A stretch of 64,000 bases of DNA from Micromonospora inositola (GTDB lineage: Bacteria; Actinomycetota; Actinomycetes; Mycobacteriales; Micromonosporaceae): NCBI RefSeq assembly GCF_900090285.1, contig NZ_LT607754.1, positions 3,994,001-4,058,000 on the forward strand, written 5' to 3'. Of the stretch, positions 52,680 through 61,521 are shown piece by piece. Position 1 is the first letter of the stretch. Every line of letters starts with the position of its first letter. Under the pieces are notes generated by a model. The model did not search any database. It was not told the origin of the DNA and saw nothing but the letters and a program-made list of their open reading frames with translations. A program made the translations under genes and the position numbers.

Positions 52680-52821
52680 GCGTCCCCCTTTGAGTTGTTC
52701 CCGCACCGCGCCGCGGCCGGCACCACACCGGGTGCCGGTCGTCTCGGGTGGGTCGGGGCCAATCCTGCCGACCGGTCGATAACCAGCGGAGACGCCGTGG
52801 TTGCCGGTGTGTAACGCGTGC

Positions 52822-54753
52822 CTATCCGGCCTGCCGGACGCGCAACAGCTCGGCGACCGACCACGCCTGGAACGGGCAGCCGGTCGCGCCGTGCGGGGCG
52901 AGCCCGTCGGCCGTCTCGCTCACCGATCCCAGCCCGTACTCGCCCAGATGCCCCTCGAGTCCGACCAGAAGATCATCGGTGGGCAGTCCGGCCCGCCGGT
53001 GCGCGTCGACCAGCGGCCCGATCAGCCACGGCCACACGGTGCCCTGGTGGTAGGCCCCGTCCCGCTCCGCCGGACCGCCCCGGTGCCGGCCGACGAAGCC
53101 CGGTGAGTCGGGGGAGAGGCTGCGCGGCCCGAGCGGGGTGAACAGCCCGGCGGTGATCCGGCGCAGCGTCGCCTCGTCCGGGTCCAGCGGGGCGTACGGC
53201 AGCGACCAGGCGAGCAGCTGGTTGGGGCGGAGCAGGTCGTCGTCGTGGTGCGGGGCCCCGCCCAGCGGGTACGCCGGGGCCGGCGCGTCCACCACGTCGT
53301 GCAGCCAGCCCACCGGCGCCGGGAACCGCTTCCGGAACGCCGTGGTCGCCTTCGTGTGCAGCCCCCACAGCGCGGTGCCGTCCCGGCCGACCAGCTCGGT
53401 CAGCTCGGCCAGGCCGGCCAGCCCGTTCACCCAGAGCGCGTTGACCTCCACCGGCTTGCCGGTCCGCGGAGTCACCGGCACCCCGTACACCCGGGCGTCC
53501 ATCCAGGTCAGCGCGACCTCCGGCGGGCCGCCCTGGGTGAGCAGCCCGTCGGCCGGGTCGACCGCGATGCCGTACCGGGTGCCCGCCAGGTGCGCCTCGA
53601 CCACGGCGTGCAGCGCGGGCAGCAGCTCGTCGCCGAGGTCGGTGTCGCCGGTGACGGTGACGTGCCGGTTCACCGCGTGCAGGAACCACAGCGTCGCGTC
53701 GACCGTGTTGTACTCCACCCGGCCGGTGTCGGCGGTGTTCGCCAGCATCCCCTCCGACAGCGTCGCCGCGTACGCCCGCAGCAGCTCCCGCCCCTCGTCG
53801 CCCCGGTTGGTGCGCAGGAAGAGCCCCTCGTAGGAGGTCATGGTGTCCCGCGACCAGGCGCCGAACCACGGGTAGCCGGCGACCACGTCCGGGCCGTTGG
53901 CCGTGCGCACCACGAACGCGTCGGCGGCCAGGGCGAGGGCCGCCGCCACCGGGTCGGCCGGCTTCGCCGCGGCCACCACGTCCCGGTTTCGCCGCCGGGC
54001 CGCCTCGACCAGCGCGCTCGCCGCGGGCGGATGGTCGGTCAGGTCGTCGGCCCAGGCCAGCACCGACACCGTGTCGCCGGGGCGGTCCAGCGCCCCGGCG
54101 AAGCGGCCCGCGTACCAGAGGTCCTCGTCCGGGTTCAGCCCGCGGGCCGCCTCCTCGCGGTGGCGCACGCCCAGCCACCACTGCCCCGCGGGCGTCCAGT
54201 CCGGCCCGGTCAGCCGGAACGCCCCCTCGATCACCGCTCCGCCCGCGGCCGGCTCCATCCGAGGTGTCGGCCCGTCGGCCCGCCGCTCGCCGTGCGCGTC
54301 CCGCCAGGTGCAGGCCGCCGCCAGGTCCAGCCGGACCGGGCCGCCCGACACCAGCCGGTGCACCACCGCCACGCAGGACCGGCCGTACGCCATGGCGATC
54401 TCCCGCTCGATCACCACGTCCCCGATCCGCCAGCGCCAGCGCGGCACCCCGTCGACCAGGGCGAACTGCTCCAGCAGCTCGAAGCCGCGGGGGTCGACGT
54501 CACCGGAGGACCAATCGTGCGCGCCGAGGCGCACCCGGGCCCCGGACGGCAGGGTGACCGCCGGGTCCAGGCCGACCAGACCCATCCGGCGGATCGCCGG
54601 CGTTTCCCCGGCCACCACCAGCAGCCCGTGGTATCGGCGGGTGCGCAGCCCGCTGACCGTGCCCATGGCGTAGCCGCCCCGGCCGTCCGGGACCAGCCAT
54701 TCCCGGGTCGACCCGGCGGCGAGGTCGCCGCAGACCTGCGGACCGAAGCGCAT
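52822..54753 (-). CDS. Amylo-alpha-1,6-glucosidase (archaeal-type glycogen debranching enzyme)
   Basis: A 643-residue GH133-type protein. The N-terminal binding domain (EWLVPDGRGGYAMGTVSGLRTRRYHGLLV) is followed by a GDE-C (alpha/alpha)6 barrel with WFGAWSRDTMTSYEGLFL, TWMDARVYGVPVTPR and YHQGTVWPWLIGPLVD. It removes alpha-1,6 branches from glycogen. It lies upstream of the GT4 gene (142-bp gap) and divergent from a GH63-like glucosidase. Start ATG 54753 or TTG 54762; GGAGGA lies just before the TTG. Confidence 0.9.
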   Translation of the reverse strand: MRFGPQVCGDLAAGSTREWLVPDGRGGYAMGTVSGLRTRRYHGLLVVAGETPAIRRMGLVGLDPAVTLPSGARVRLGAHDWSSGDVDPRGFELLEQFALVDGVPRWRWRIGDVVIEREIAMAYGRSCVAVVHRLVSGGPVRLDLAAACTWRDAHGERRADGPTPRMEPAAGGAVIEGAFRLTGPDWTPAGQWWLGVRHREEAARGLNPDEDLWYAGRFAGALDRPGDTVSVLAWADDLTDHPPAASALVEAARRRNRDVVAAAKPADPVAAALALAADAFVVRTANGPDVVAGYPWFGAWSRDTMTSYEGLFLRTNRGDEGRELLRAYAATLSEGMLANTADTGRVEYNTVDATLWFLHAVNRHVTVTGDTDLGDELLPALHAVVEAHLAGTRYGIAVDPADGLLTQGGPPEVALTWMDARVYGVPVTPRTGKPVEVNALWVNGLAGLAELTELVGRDGTALWGLHTKATTAFRKRFPAPVGWLHDVVDAPAPAYPLGGAPHHDDDLLRPNQLLAWSLPYAPLDPDEATLRRITAGLFTPLGPRSLSPDSPGFVGRHRGGPAERDGAYHQGTVWPWLIGPLVDAHRRAGLPTDDLLVGLEGHLGEYGLGSVSETADGLAPHGATGCPFQAWSVAELLRVRQAG

Positions 54754-54822
54754 TTCGATCAACTTTCCTCCACCCGGAGCGGCGTGCTACACGCCACGAC
54801 GAGAATGGCCGCTGTGGTGAAG

Positions 54823-54828
54823 TACCCT
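54823..54828 (+). promoter_or_regulatory. Candidate -10 box of the GH63-like gene
   Basis: TACCCT, 15 nt before the GTG at 54844. If used, the ATG at 54805 cannot be the start. Confidence 0.35.
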
Positions 54829-54843
54829 GGCGGCGTCGAAGAT

Positions 54844-57507
54844 GTGCAGGTGATCACTGACCGTCCGACCTCCGCCGCCCCCGACCCCGAGCGGCTCCGG
54901 CTCGCCCAGGCCGACGCCGGGGAGCAGGACTGGCGCGCATGGGGTCCCTATCTGTCCGAGCGGGCGTGGGGGACGGTACGGGAGGACTACAGCGAACACG
55001 GCACGGCGTGGGACTACTTTCCCCACGATCACGCGCGGTCCCGAGCCTACCGGTGGAACGAGGACGGCATGGCGGGCGTCTGCGATGACCGGCAGACGTT
55101 CTGTTTCGCCCTCGCCCTCTGGAACGGCAAGGACCCGATCCTCAAGGAGCGGATGTTCGGCCTCGGCGGCGACGGCGGCAACCACGGCGAGGACGTCAAG
55201 GAGTACTGGTGGTACGAGGACTCCACCCCCACCCACTCCTTCATGCGCTGGCGCTACCACTACCCGCAGGCCGCCTTCCCGTACGACGAGCTGGTCGCGG
55301 TCAACGCGCTGCGCGGCCGGGACGACACCGAGTACGAGCTGGTCGACACCGGGATCTTCGACGACGACCGGTACTGGGCGGTGACCGTCGACTACGCCAA
55401 GGCGTCCCCGACCGACATGTGCATCCTGGTGACCGTCGCCAACCGGAGCGACCGGGCCGAGCGGCTGCACGTGCTGCCCACGCTCTGGTTCCGCAACACC
55501 TGGGCGTGGGGGCTGCCCGGCGGCGACCGGGTGCCGAGGCTGGTCGGTGACGGCGCCCGCCTGGTCGGCGAGCACTGGGTGCTCGGCCAGATCCTCCTCG
55601 AGGGCGACGGCACGCCGATCCCGCTGCTCTGCGACAACGACACCAATGCCGAGCGGCTCTGGAGGTTGCCCGGCCGGTCGCCGTACCCGAAGGACGGCAT
55701 CAACGACCACGTCGTCGAGGGCGCCGCCACGGTCAACCCGGACCGGGAGGGGACCCGGGGCGCGCTGCACTACGTCTTCGACGTGCCGGCCGGGGGGCAG
55801 CGGCAGATCCGGCTGCGGTTGACCCGGACCGCCCCGCCGCCGGGGCTCGCCCCGCCGCCGCCGGCCGACCTGGGCGACGGCTTCGACGCGGTGCTCTGGG
55901 CCCGGCGGGCCGAGGCGAACCGGTTCTTCGACAGCGTCATCCCGGCCGCGGCGAGCGCCGACGAGGCCCTGGTGGCTCGGCAGGCCATCGCCGGGCTGAT
56001 GTGGGGCAAGCAGTTCTACCACTTCGACGTCAAGCGGTGGCTGGAGGGCGACCCCGGCTCGACGCCACCGCCGGCCGGTCGGCGGCACGGGCGTAACAGC
56101 CACTGGTGGCACATGACCAGCTTCGACGTGATCTCCATGCCGGACCCCTGGGAGTACCCCTGGTACGCGGCCTGGGACCTGGCCTTCCACTGCGTCACCA
56201 TCGCCCGGGTCGACCCCGGCTTCGCCAAGGAGCAGCTGCTGCTCCTGCTCCGCGAGTGGTACCTGCACCCCAACGGGCAGGTCCCGGCGTACGAGTGGGC
56301 GTTCGGCGACGTGAACCCGCCGGTGCACGCCTGGGCGGCGCTGAAGGTCTTCGAGATCGACGGCTCCCGGGACCACGAGTTCCTCGCCCGGGTGATGCAC
56401 AAGCTGCTGCTCAACTTCACCTGGTGGGTCAACCGCAAGGACACCGGCGGCAACAACGTCTTCGAGGGCGGCTTCCTCGGGCTGGACAACGTCGGCCCGT
56501 TCGACCGCTCCGCCGCGCTGCCGGTGGCCGGGGTGCTGGAGCAGTCCGACGGCACCGGCTGGATGGCCATGTACGCGCTCAACCTGCTCGACATGGCCAT
56601 CGTGCTCGCCGAGCACGACCGGGCGTACGTGGACACCGCGACGAAGTTCTTCGAGCACTTCGCGTACATCGCCGCGGCCGCCTACGACCAGGGGCTCTGG
56701 GACGACGAGGACGCCTTCTTCTACGACGTGCTGCGGCTGGCCGACGGCAGCCAGGTGCCGCTGAAGGTCCGCTCGGTGGTCGGGCTGCTGCCCCTCGCGG
56801 CGACCACCCGGCTCACCGCGAAGACCCTGCACCGGCTGCCCGAGCTGGGCGCCCGGCTGCGCTGGTTCCTCACCAACCGCCCCGAGTACGCCGAGGTGAT
56901 CGGCGCCCGCCGGCTCGGCCCGGACGGGCGGCAGCAGCGGCTGCTGTCCATGGTCGGCCCCGACCAGGTGGTCCGGCTGCTCGCCCGGATGCTGGACACC
57001 GACGAGTTCCTCTCCGAGTACGGCCTCCGCACGCTCAGCCGCGCCCACCTGGACAAGCCCTTCACGGTGACCCTCGGCGGCCAGGAGTTCAGCGTCGGCT
57101 ACGAGCCGGCCGAGTCGACCAGCGGGTTGTTCGGCGGCAACTCCAACTGGCGCGGCCCGATCTGGATGCCGACCAACTTTTTGCTGATCAGCGCGCTGCG
57201 CGACTACGCCGCCTTCTTCGGCGACGATCTCCAGGTCGAGTACCCGACCCGGTCCGGGCAGAAGCTGACCCTGGACGAGATCGCCGACGACCTCTCCGCC
57301 CGGCTGATCTCGCTCTTCACCCGGGACGGCTGGGGCCGGCGGCCGATCTACGGCGCGGCCCAGCTCTTCCAGACCCACCCGGACTGGCGGGACCTGATCT
57401 GCTTCCCCGAGTACTTCCACGGCGACAACGGCGCCGGGTTGGGGGCCTGGCACCAGACCGGCTGGACCGCACTGGTCGCCGACCTGATCCTCACCCTGCG
57501 GCGCTGA
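54844..57507 (+). CDS. MGH1-type (GH63-like) glycoside hydrolase
   Basis: A protein of about 887 residues with an (alpha/alpha)6-barrel glucosidase domain related to GH63: WGPYLSERAWGTVREDYSE near the start, then MPDPWEYPWYAAWDLAFH, WAFGDVNPPVHAWAAL, DEDAFFYDVL, and NSNWRGPIWMPTNFLL. Relatives hydrolyse mannosylglycerate or alpha-glucosides. With the divergent debranching enzyme and GT4 it suggests an alpha-glucan cycle. The exact substrate is unknown. The start is uncertain among ATG 54805, GTG 54844 and GTG 54850. Confidence 0.87.
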   Translation: MQVITDRPTSAAPDPERLRLAQADAGEQDWRAWGPYLSERAWGTVREDYSEHGTAWDYFPHDHARSRAYRWNEDGMAGVCDDRQTFCFALALWNGKDPILKERMFGLGGDGGNHGEDVKEYWWYEDSTPTHSFMRWRYHYPQAAFPYDELVAVNALRGRDDTEYELVDTGIFDDDRYWAVTVDYAKASPTDMCILVTVANRSDRAERLHVLPTLWFRNTWAWGLPGGDRVPRLVGDGARLVGEHWVLGQILLEGDGTPIPLLCDNDTNAERLWRLPGRSPYPKDGINDHVVEGAATVNPDREGTRGALHYVFDVPAGGQRQIRLRLTRTAPPPGLAPPPPADLGDGFDAVLWARRAEANRFFDSVIPAAASADEALVARQAIAGLMWGKQFYHFDVKRWLEGDPGSTPPPAGRRHGRNSHWWHMTSFDVISMPDPWEYPWYAAWDLAFHCVTIARVDPGFAKEQLLLLLREWYLHPNGQVPAYEWAFGDVNPPVHAWAALKVFEIDGSRDHEFLARVMHKLLLNFTWWVNRKDTGGNNVFEGGFLGLDNVGPFDRSAALPVAGVLEQSDGTGWMAMYALNLLDMAIVLAEHDRAYVDTATKFFEHFAYIAAAAYDQGLWDDEDAFFYDVLRLADGSQVPLKVRSVVGLLPLAATTRLTAKTLHRLPELGARLRWFLTNRPEYAEVIGARRLGPDGRQQRLLSMVGPDQVVRLLARMLDTDEFLSEYGLRTLSRAHLDKPFTVTLGGQEFSVGYEPAESTSGLFGGNSNWRGPIWMPTNFLLISALRDYAAFFGDDLQVEYPTRSGQKLTLDEIADDLSARLISLFTRDGWGRRPIYGAAQLFQTHPDWRDLICFPEYFHGDNGAGLGAWHQTGWTALVADLILTLRR

Positions 57508-57554
57508 GCCGCCACCGGGGGACATAACCGGATGCCCGGGTCGGCCGTGGGCAG

Positions 57555-57560
57555 TAGCGT
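57555..57560 (+). promoter_or_regulatory. -10 box of the HAD hydrolase gene
   Basis: TAGCGT, 31 nt before the ATG at 57592. Here a Shine-Dalgarno (GGAAGGGGA, 57579-57586) is present, so this is an ordinary short leader and a useful contrast to the leaderless genes. Confidence 0.45.
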
Positions 57561-57591
57561 GTCCCCGGTCCGGACACGGAAGGGGAACGCG

Positions 57592-58290
57592 ATGCGGCAG
57601 CGCCGGGAGGCGACGGTGCTCATCTTCGACGCCGACGACACGCTCTGGGAGAACAACGTCCTCTTCGAGCGGGTGATCGACGACTTCCTCGCCTGGCTGG
57701 ACCACCCCACGCTGGACCGGACCGAGATCCGGGCCGTCCTCGACGACATCGAGCGGGCCAACGCCGTGGCGCACGGCTACGGCAGCAAGGTCTTCCTGCA
57801 CAGCCTGGGGGAGTGCCTGGAGCGGCTGCGCGAGCGGCCGGCCACCGAGCGGGAGCGCCGGGAGCTGGACGAGCTGGCCGCGGCGCTGGTCGGGCACACC
57901 GTCGAACTGATGCCCGGGGTCGCGGAGACGCTGGACGATCTCGCCACCCGCCACGAGCTGCTGCTGCTCACCAAGGGGGAACGGGAGGAGCAGCAGCGCA
58001 AACTCGACGCCTCGGGTCTGCTGCGCCACTTCCGGGCCGCGCACATCGTCCGGGAGAAGGACGTCGACACGTACCGCTGGCTGGCCGCCGAGCACGGGTT
58101 CGACCCGGCCGGCGCGTGGATGATCGGGAACTCGCCGCGGTCCGACATCCTGCCGGCCCGGGCCGCCGGCCTGAACGCGGTCTTCATCCCCAACGAGAAC
58201 ACCTGGGTGCTGGAGGACGACGAGCTGGACCCGACCGACACCGGCGTGGTCCGGCTGGCCGCCTTCCCCGACCTGCTCCGGCATTTCTGA
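57592..58290 (+). CDS. HAD-family hydrolase
   Basis: A 232-residue HAD phosphatase: motif I LIFDADDTLWENN, motif II LLTKG (Thr), motif III Lys in REKDVDTY, motif IV MIGNSPRSDI. In motif IV an Asn (GNSPRSD) replaces the commoner first Asp, as in some YjjG-like nucleotidases. Substrate unknown. Start fixed by GGAAGGGGA. Confidence 0.88.
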   Translation: MRQRREATVLIFDADDTLWENNVLFERVIDDFLAWLDHPTLDRTEIRAVLDDIERANAVAHGYGSKVFLHSLGECLERLRERPATERERRELDELAAALVGHTVELMPGVAETLDDLATRHELLLLTKGEREEQQRKLDASGLLRHFRAAHIVREKDVDTYRWLAAEHGFDPAGAWMIGNSPRSDILPARAAGLNAVFIPNENTWVLEDDELDPTDTGVVRLAAFPDLLRHF

Positions 58291-58298
58291 TCCGCCGG

Positions 58299-58304
58299 TA
58301 ATGT
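58299..58304 (+). promoter_or_regulatory. -10 box of the DUF4184 gene, leaderless
   Basis: TAATGT ends 7 nt before the GTG at 58312. Confidence 0.5.
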
Positions 58305-58311
58305 CCAGCTC

Positions 58312-59097
58312 GTGCCGCTGACGTTCCCCTCGCACCTGGCTCCGGTGCTGCCGCTGAAGCTGTGGCGCCCACACTGGTTCGACGGGGTGGCCCTGGCCAC
58401 CGGCGCGGTGTCGCCGGACGTCTGCTACCTGTTCACCGGCACCCGGTTCGCCCTCGGGCCGCGGACCCACACGCTGGGTGGGCTGCTCTGGTGGTGCCTG
58501 CCGGTGGCGCTCGGCTATGCCTGGATCGTCCGCCGGGTGATCGCCGGGATCGCGGTGCACCTGCCCGGTCAGCGCGCCTTCGCCTGGCGGGACCATGCCG
58601 CGCTCGGCAGCGTCCGGCATCCCTGGCAGGTCACCGTCTGCTCGGCGCTGATCGGCGCGGCGAGCCATGTCGGCTGGGACCGGGTCACCCACACCGACCG
58701 CTGGCTGCGCGTCGTCGGTGTTGACTGGCACGCCCTCACCGGCATGTACTGGTGGTTCTTCGCCGACCTGCTCAGCACGGTGGTCGGCGCCGTGGTCGTG
58801 GTCGGGCTGGCGCTGCGCGCCGCGCGCCGGCATGAGATCTTTGACGGCGTACGCCCCCCGGCGCCGCCGGCCCGCCCCGCGGTCTTCTGGCGGGTGGCGC
58901 TGCTCGTCACGGCCGCCGGGGCGGCGGTGCTACCGGCGCTGCCGTACGCCACGATGCCCGCCCCGGGCGGGGTGCGAATGCTGCACCTGGGCGCGCTCGC
59001 GTTGATCGCCGGCGCCCTGGCGGCCGGCCGGTCCGACGCCGATCGGGACGCCGGGCGGACCGGTCGCTCCGAGGAGGAACAGCGTCATTCCGGCTGA
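58312..59097 (+). CDS. DUF4184 family membrane protein
   Basis: A 261-residue protein with about six helices. PLTFPSHLAPVLPLKLW and GAVSPDVCYLF at the N-terminus and SHVGWDRVTHTD in the middle are DUF4184 blocks, whose conserved His/Asp resemble the YdjM-like membrane hydrolases (compare 50405). Function unknown. Starts 21 nt after the HAD gene but with its own promoter. Confidence 0.85.
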   Translation: MPLTFPSHLAPVLPLKLWRPHWFDGVALATGAVSPDVCYLFTGTRFALGPRTHTLGGLLWWCLPVALGYAWIVRRVIAGIAVHLPGQRAFAWRDHAALGSVRHPWQVTVCSALIGAASHVGWDRVTHTDRWLRVVGVDWHALTGMYWWFFADLLSTVVGAVVVVGLALRAARRHEIFDGVRPPAPPARPAVFWRVALLVTAAGAAVLPALPYATMPAPGGVRMLHLGALALIAGALAAGRSDADRDAGRTGRSEEEQRHSG

Positions 59098-59164
59098 GCC
59101 TGTTACGCCGACATGCCGCATTTCAACCTTGGTATCAATCACACTTTCCCGGATCCGGCAAAGC

Positions 59165-59194
59165 TTGTTCGGCCTGCGGCGGGATGCCTAACCT
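59165..59194 (+). promoter_or_regulatory. Promoter of the L,D-transpeptidase-like gene
   Basis: TTGTTC (59165-59170), 18-bp spacer, TAACCT (59189-59194). The predicted start near 59201 leaves a leader of 330-380 nt, long for this genome. Confidence 0.45.
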
Positions 59195-59200
59195 GGGCCC

Positions 59201-59406
59201 GCGTTCACGGCTCTTCGGGGTGAGTCGGGGGCGCGCCGAAGTCCGGTAGTTGGGCACCGTGGAGCTGAGTGCATGCGGGCCGGCTCGCCGTGTTGAGCCC
59301 GGCGTGGGCGGCGTGCCACGCCCGCCGCGCTCGCAACGGCGAATTCCGCTACCACGCCGGACGGCTGGGGGTCAGGACCGGGGAGTTGCGGACCCGGTCC
59401 TGACCC
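59201..59406 (+). promoter_or_regulatory. Structured leader, possible c-di-AMP (ydaO-like) riboswitch with terminator
   Basis: The leader opens with TTCGGGGTGAGTCGG (59214 on), resembling the GGGGUGAAUC core of ydaO-type c-di-AMP riboswitches, followed by GTCCGGTAGTTGGG and later GGCGAATTCCGCTACCACG (59337 on), resembling the CGAAUCCG-CAGCUAACCUCG core. GC-rich stems lie between. It ends in a perfect 14-bp hairpin (59369-59382 / 59393-59406). ydaO elements often precede cell-wall genes in actinobacteria, which fits. I cannot show the P1 helix by eye, so the class is a hypothesis; a structured leader is likely. Confidence 0.4.
59369..59406 (+). terminator. Attenuator-like hairpin in the leader
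   Basis: GGGTCAGGACCGGG (59369-59382) pairs perfectly with CCCGGTCCTGACCC (59393-59406), loop of 10 nt. It lies about 125-180 nt upstream of the possible starts, so it should end transcription inside the leader unless the upstream fold prevents it. Confidence 0.55.
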
Positions 59407-59583
59407 GTCCCGGCGGAAGCCGATCGAGTTCTCCGCTTTCGGTTCCGGGTCCGAGCCGGGGACCGTTCCCGCGAAGCGCACCGGGTCCCGTTGGCGTTAC
59501 ATGGACACGCTGAGCGGAACGGCGGATATATGTCACTGTTGGTGGGGCGTCAGGGAAAAGCGCGAGGTGCCAGGATCGTCCGG

Positions 59584-60357
59584 GTGAAGCGGAGATCTCT
59601 CATTCTCGGCGCGGCCGCCGGCGTCGCCGCGCCGATCATCGCCGGTGGCGCGACACCCGCGGTCGCGGCGATCACCGATCCCGACGCCGGTGGCGGCCCC
59701 GTCCGGCCCGGCGGCTCGCACGCGAAGAACCATGCCGCCAGGCTGAAGACGCTGCCGACGGAGACCAGGCAGGTCATCGTCGTCGGCGCGGCGAGCTGGA
59801 CCTCGACGTCCGCGACCCTCGAGACGTTCACGAAGGTCGGCGGCCGGTGGATCCCGGTGTCGGCGCCCCTGCCCGCGCGGATCGGCTCCAGGGGCTTCAG
59901 CGACAACCACGTCGAGGGCGTGCCGACCACCCCGACCGGCGTCTACTCGATCGGCCCGACGATGTACGGCATCGGCGCGAACCCGGGCGTGCGCTACCCC
60001 TACCACCGGCTCGTCAGCTACGACTGGTGGAACGAGAACCCGGACTCGCCGTACTACAACAGCTTCCAGCACACCACCACCAACCCGGGCGGCTACAGCG
60101 AGGCGCTCTGGCAGGAGACACCGGCGTACACGCACTTCGCGGTGATCACCTACAACATGGCCCCGAACGTCGCCAGGCCGGTGCCGAACGCCGGCAGCGG
60201 CATCTTTCTGCACGAGTTCAGCACCGCGTCGGGCAACGCCACCGCCGGCTGCGTCAGCCTCTCGCACGACCACCTGGTCGGGGTGCTCGGCTGGCTCAAC
60301 CCGGCAGCCTCGCCGCGCATCGTGCTCAGCCCGTACCCGGTGCTCAGCCGCTACTGA
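59584..60357 (+). CDS. Secreted L,D-transpeptidase (YkuD-like) protein
   Basis: A 257-residue protein with a Tat-like signal (KRRSLILGAAAGVAAP, cleavage near PAVA-AI). The C-terminal region IFLHEFSTASGNATAGCVSL carries the L,D-transpeptidase Cys (C223) and the upstream His; the usual SHGC is TAGC here, a variant seen in actinobacterial members. It would make 3-3 cross-links or attach proteins to peptidoglycan outside the membrane. GTG 59584 has AGGA 8 nt upstream; ATG 59530 would add 18 residues. The long structured leader suggests regulation by premature termination. Confidence 0.82.
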   Translation: MKRRSLILGAAAGVAAPIIAGGATPAVAAITDPDAGGGPVRPGGSHAKNHAARLKTLPTETRQVIVVGAASWTSTSATLETFTKVGGRWIPVSAPLPARIGSRGFSDNHVEGVPTTPTGVYSIGPTMYGIGANPGVRYPYHRLVSYDWWNENPDSPYYNSFQHTTTNPGGYSEALWQETPAYTHFAVITYNMAPNVARPVPNAGSGIFLHEFSTASGNATAGCVSLSHDHLVGVLGWLNPAASPRIVLSPYPVLSRY

Positions 60358-60460
60358 GCCGGACTGCTCCGCCGACCCGTCCACCGGAGCGTCCGCCCGG
60401 ATCCCGGCCGGACGTTCCGTCCCACCCATTCGACGCCGCACCCGGGGAACCGCTCACCAC

Positions 60461-61393
60461 ATGGACACGCTCAGCACCGGCCAGCCTCCCGCCGAGGAGT
60501 CGAGCACCACCTGCTACCGCCACCCCCGCCGGGAAACGCTGCTGCGCTGCACCCGCTGCGACCGCCACATCTGTCCTGAGTGCATGCGCGAGGCGCCGGT
60601 GGGACACCGCTGCCCAGAGTGCGTACGCGAGGACAACCGCGGCATCCGTCAGGCCCGTACGGTGTTCGGCGGCCGGGTGGTCAGCCAACCGCTGGTGACC
60701 TACGTGCTGATCGGGCTGAACGTGCTGGTCTACCTGGTCGAGCTGGTTCGCCCGGCCATCGTGGACCAGTTCGACGGGGTGGGCACGGCGCTGGTCGACG
60801 ACAGCGGCCAGCGGTATGTCGACGACGGCGGCGCCTACCCGGGGTACCACCCGATCGGCATCGCGCACGGCGAGTGGTACCGGCTGATCACCTCGACCTT
60901 CCTGCACCTGCTGCCCACCGAGGGCCGGTTCGGCATCCTGCACATCCTGTTCAACATGTACTGGCTCTGGCTGCTCGGTCGAGTGCTCGAGGAACGGCTG
61001 GGCCACCTGCGCCTTCTCACCGTCTACCTGCTCGCCGCGCTCGGCGGGTCGGTGCTGGCGTTCCTCGTCGACCCGCACCAGACCGTCGTCGGCGCCTCGG
61101 GCGCGGGCTACGGGCTGGTTGGCTGCTACCTCGTCCTCACCCGACGCCTGCAGCACCACCCGATCGACCGCAACCGCCTGTTCTTCTCGTTCGTCCTCTG
61201 GCTGGTCCTCACCGCCGGCTGGACCTCCTGGGAGGGGCACCTGGGCGGCCTGCTGACCGGCGCCGCCGTCGGGGCCGGGATGGCGTACGCGCCGGCGGGG
61301 CGGCGCACCCTCGTGCAGGTGGCGGTGAGCGTCGCCGTCGCGGTGCTGCTCGTGGCGCTGGTGGTGGTCAAGTCGCTCGACCTCACCACCTGA
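60461..61393 (+). CDS. Rhomboid-family intramembrane serine protease
   Basis: A 310-residue protein. The N-terminal cytosolic zinc knuckle set (CYRHPRRETLLRCTRCDRHIC, then CMREAPVGHRCPECVRE) is B-box-like. Six helices follow with the catalytic Ser in VVGASGAGYGLVG, the His in WEGHLGGLLTGA, and the HILFNMYWLW oxyanion segment. It cleaves substrates within the membrane; targets unknown. A loop of about 45 residues precedes helix 2. Confidence 0.93.
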   Translation: MDTLSTGQPPAEESSTTCYRHPRRETLLRCTRCDRHICPECMREAPVGHRCPECVREDNRGIRQARTVFGGRVVSQPLVTYVLIGLNVLVYLVELVRPAIVDQFDGVGTALVDDSGQRYVDDGGAYPGYHPIGIAHGEWYRLITSTFLHLLPTEGRFGILHILFNMYWLWLLGRVLEERLGHLRLLTVYLLAALGGSVLAFLVDPHQTVVGASGAGYGLVGCYLVLTRRLQHHPIDRNRLFFSFVLWLVLTAGWTSWEGHLGGLLTGAAVGAGMAYAPAGRRTLVQVAVSVAVAVLLVALVVVKSLDLTT

Positions 61394-61521
61394 GGGGGCT
61401 ACGCCGGCGGAGAAGCTTGAGCCGCGCCGGTGCCGGCATCCGGCCCACGCCGTGCGGTGGGCGGGCTGAACCGGGATGATCGGCTCTGGTGGGAGTGCTC
61501 CGGCCCGGGTGACACTGACTC

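Noticed and set aside
54787..58833. A 1348-codon open frame on the minus strand
   Set aside because: It runs antisense to the GH63-like, HAD and DUF4184 genes and is made of His/Arg/Pro-rich low-complexity sequence, a known effect of high third-position GC.
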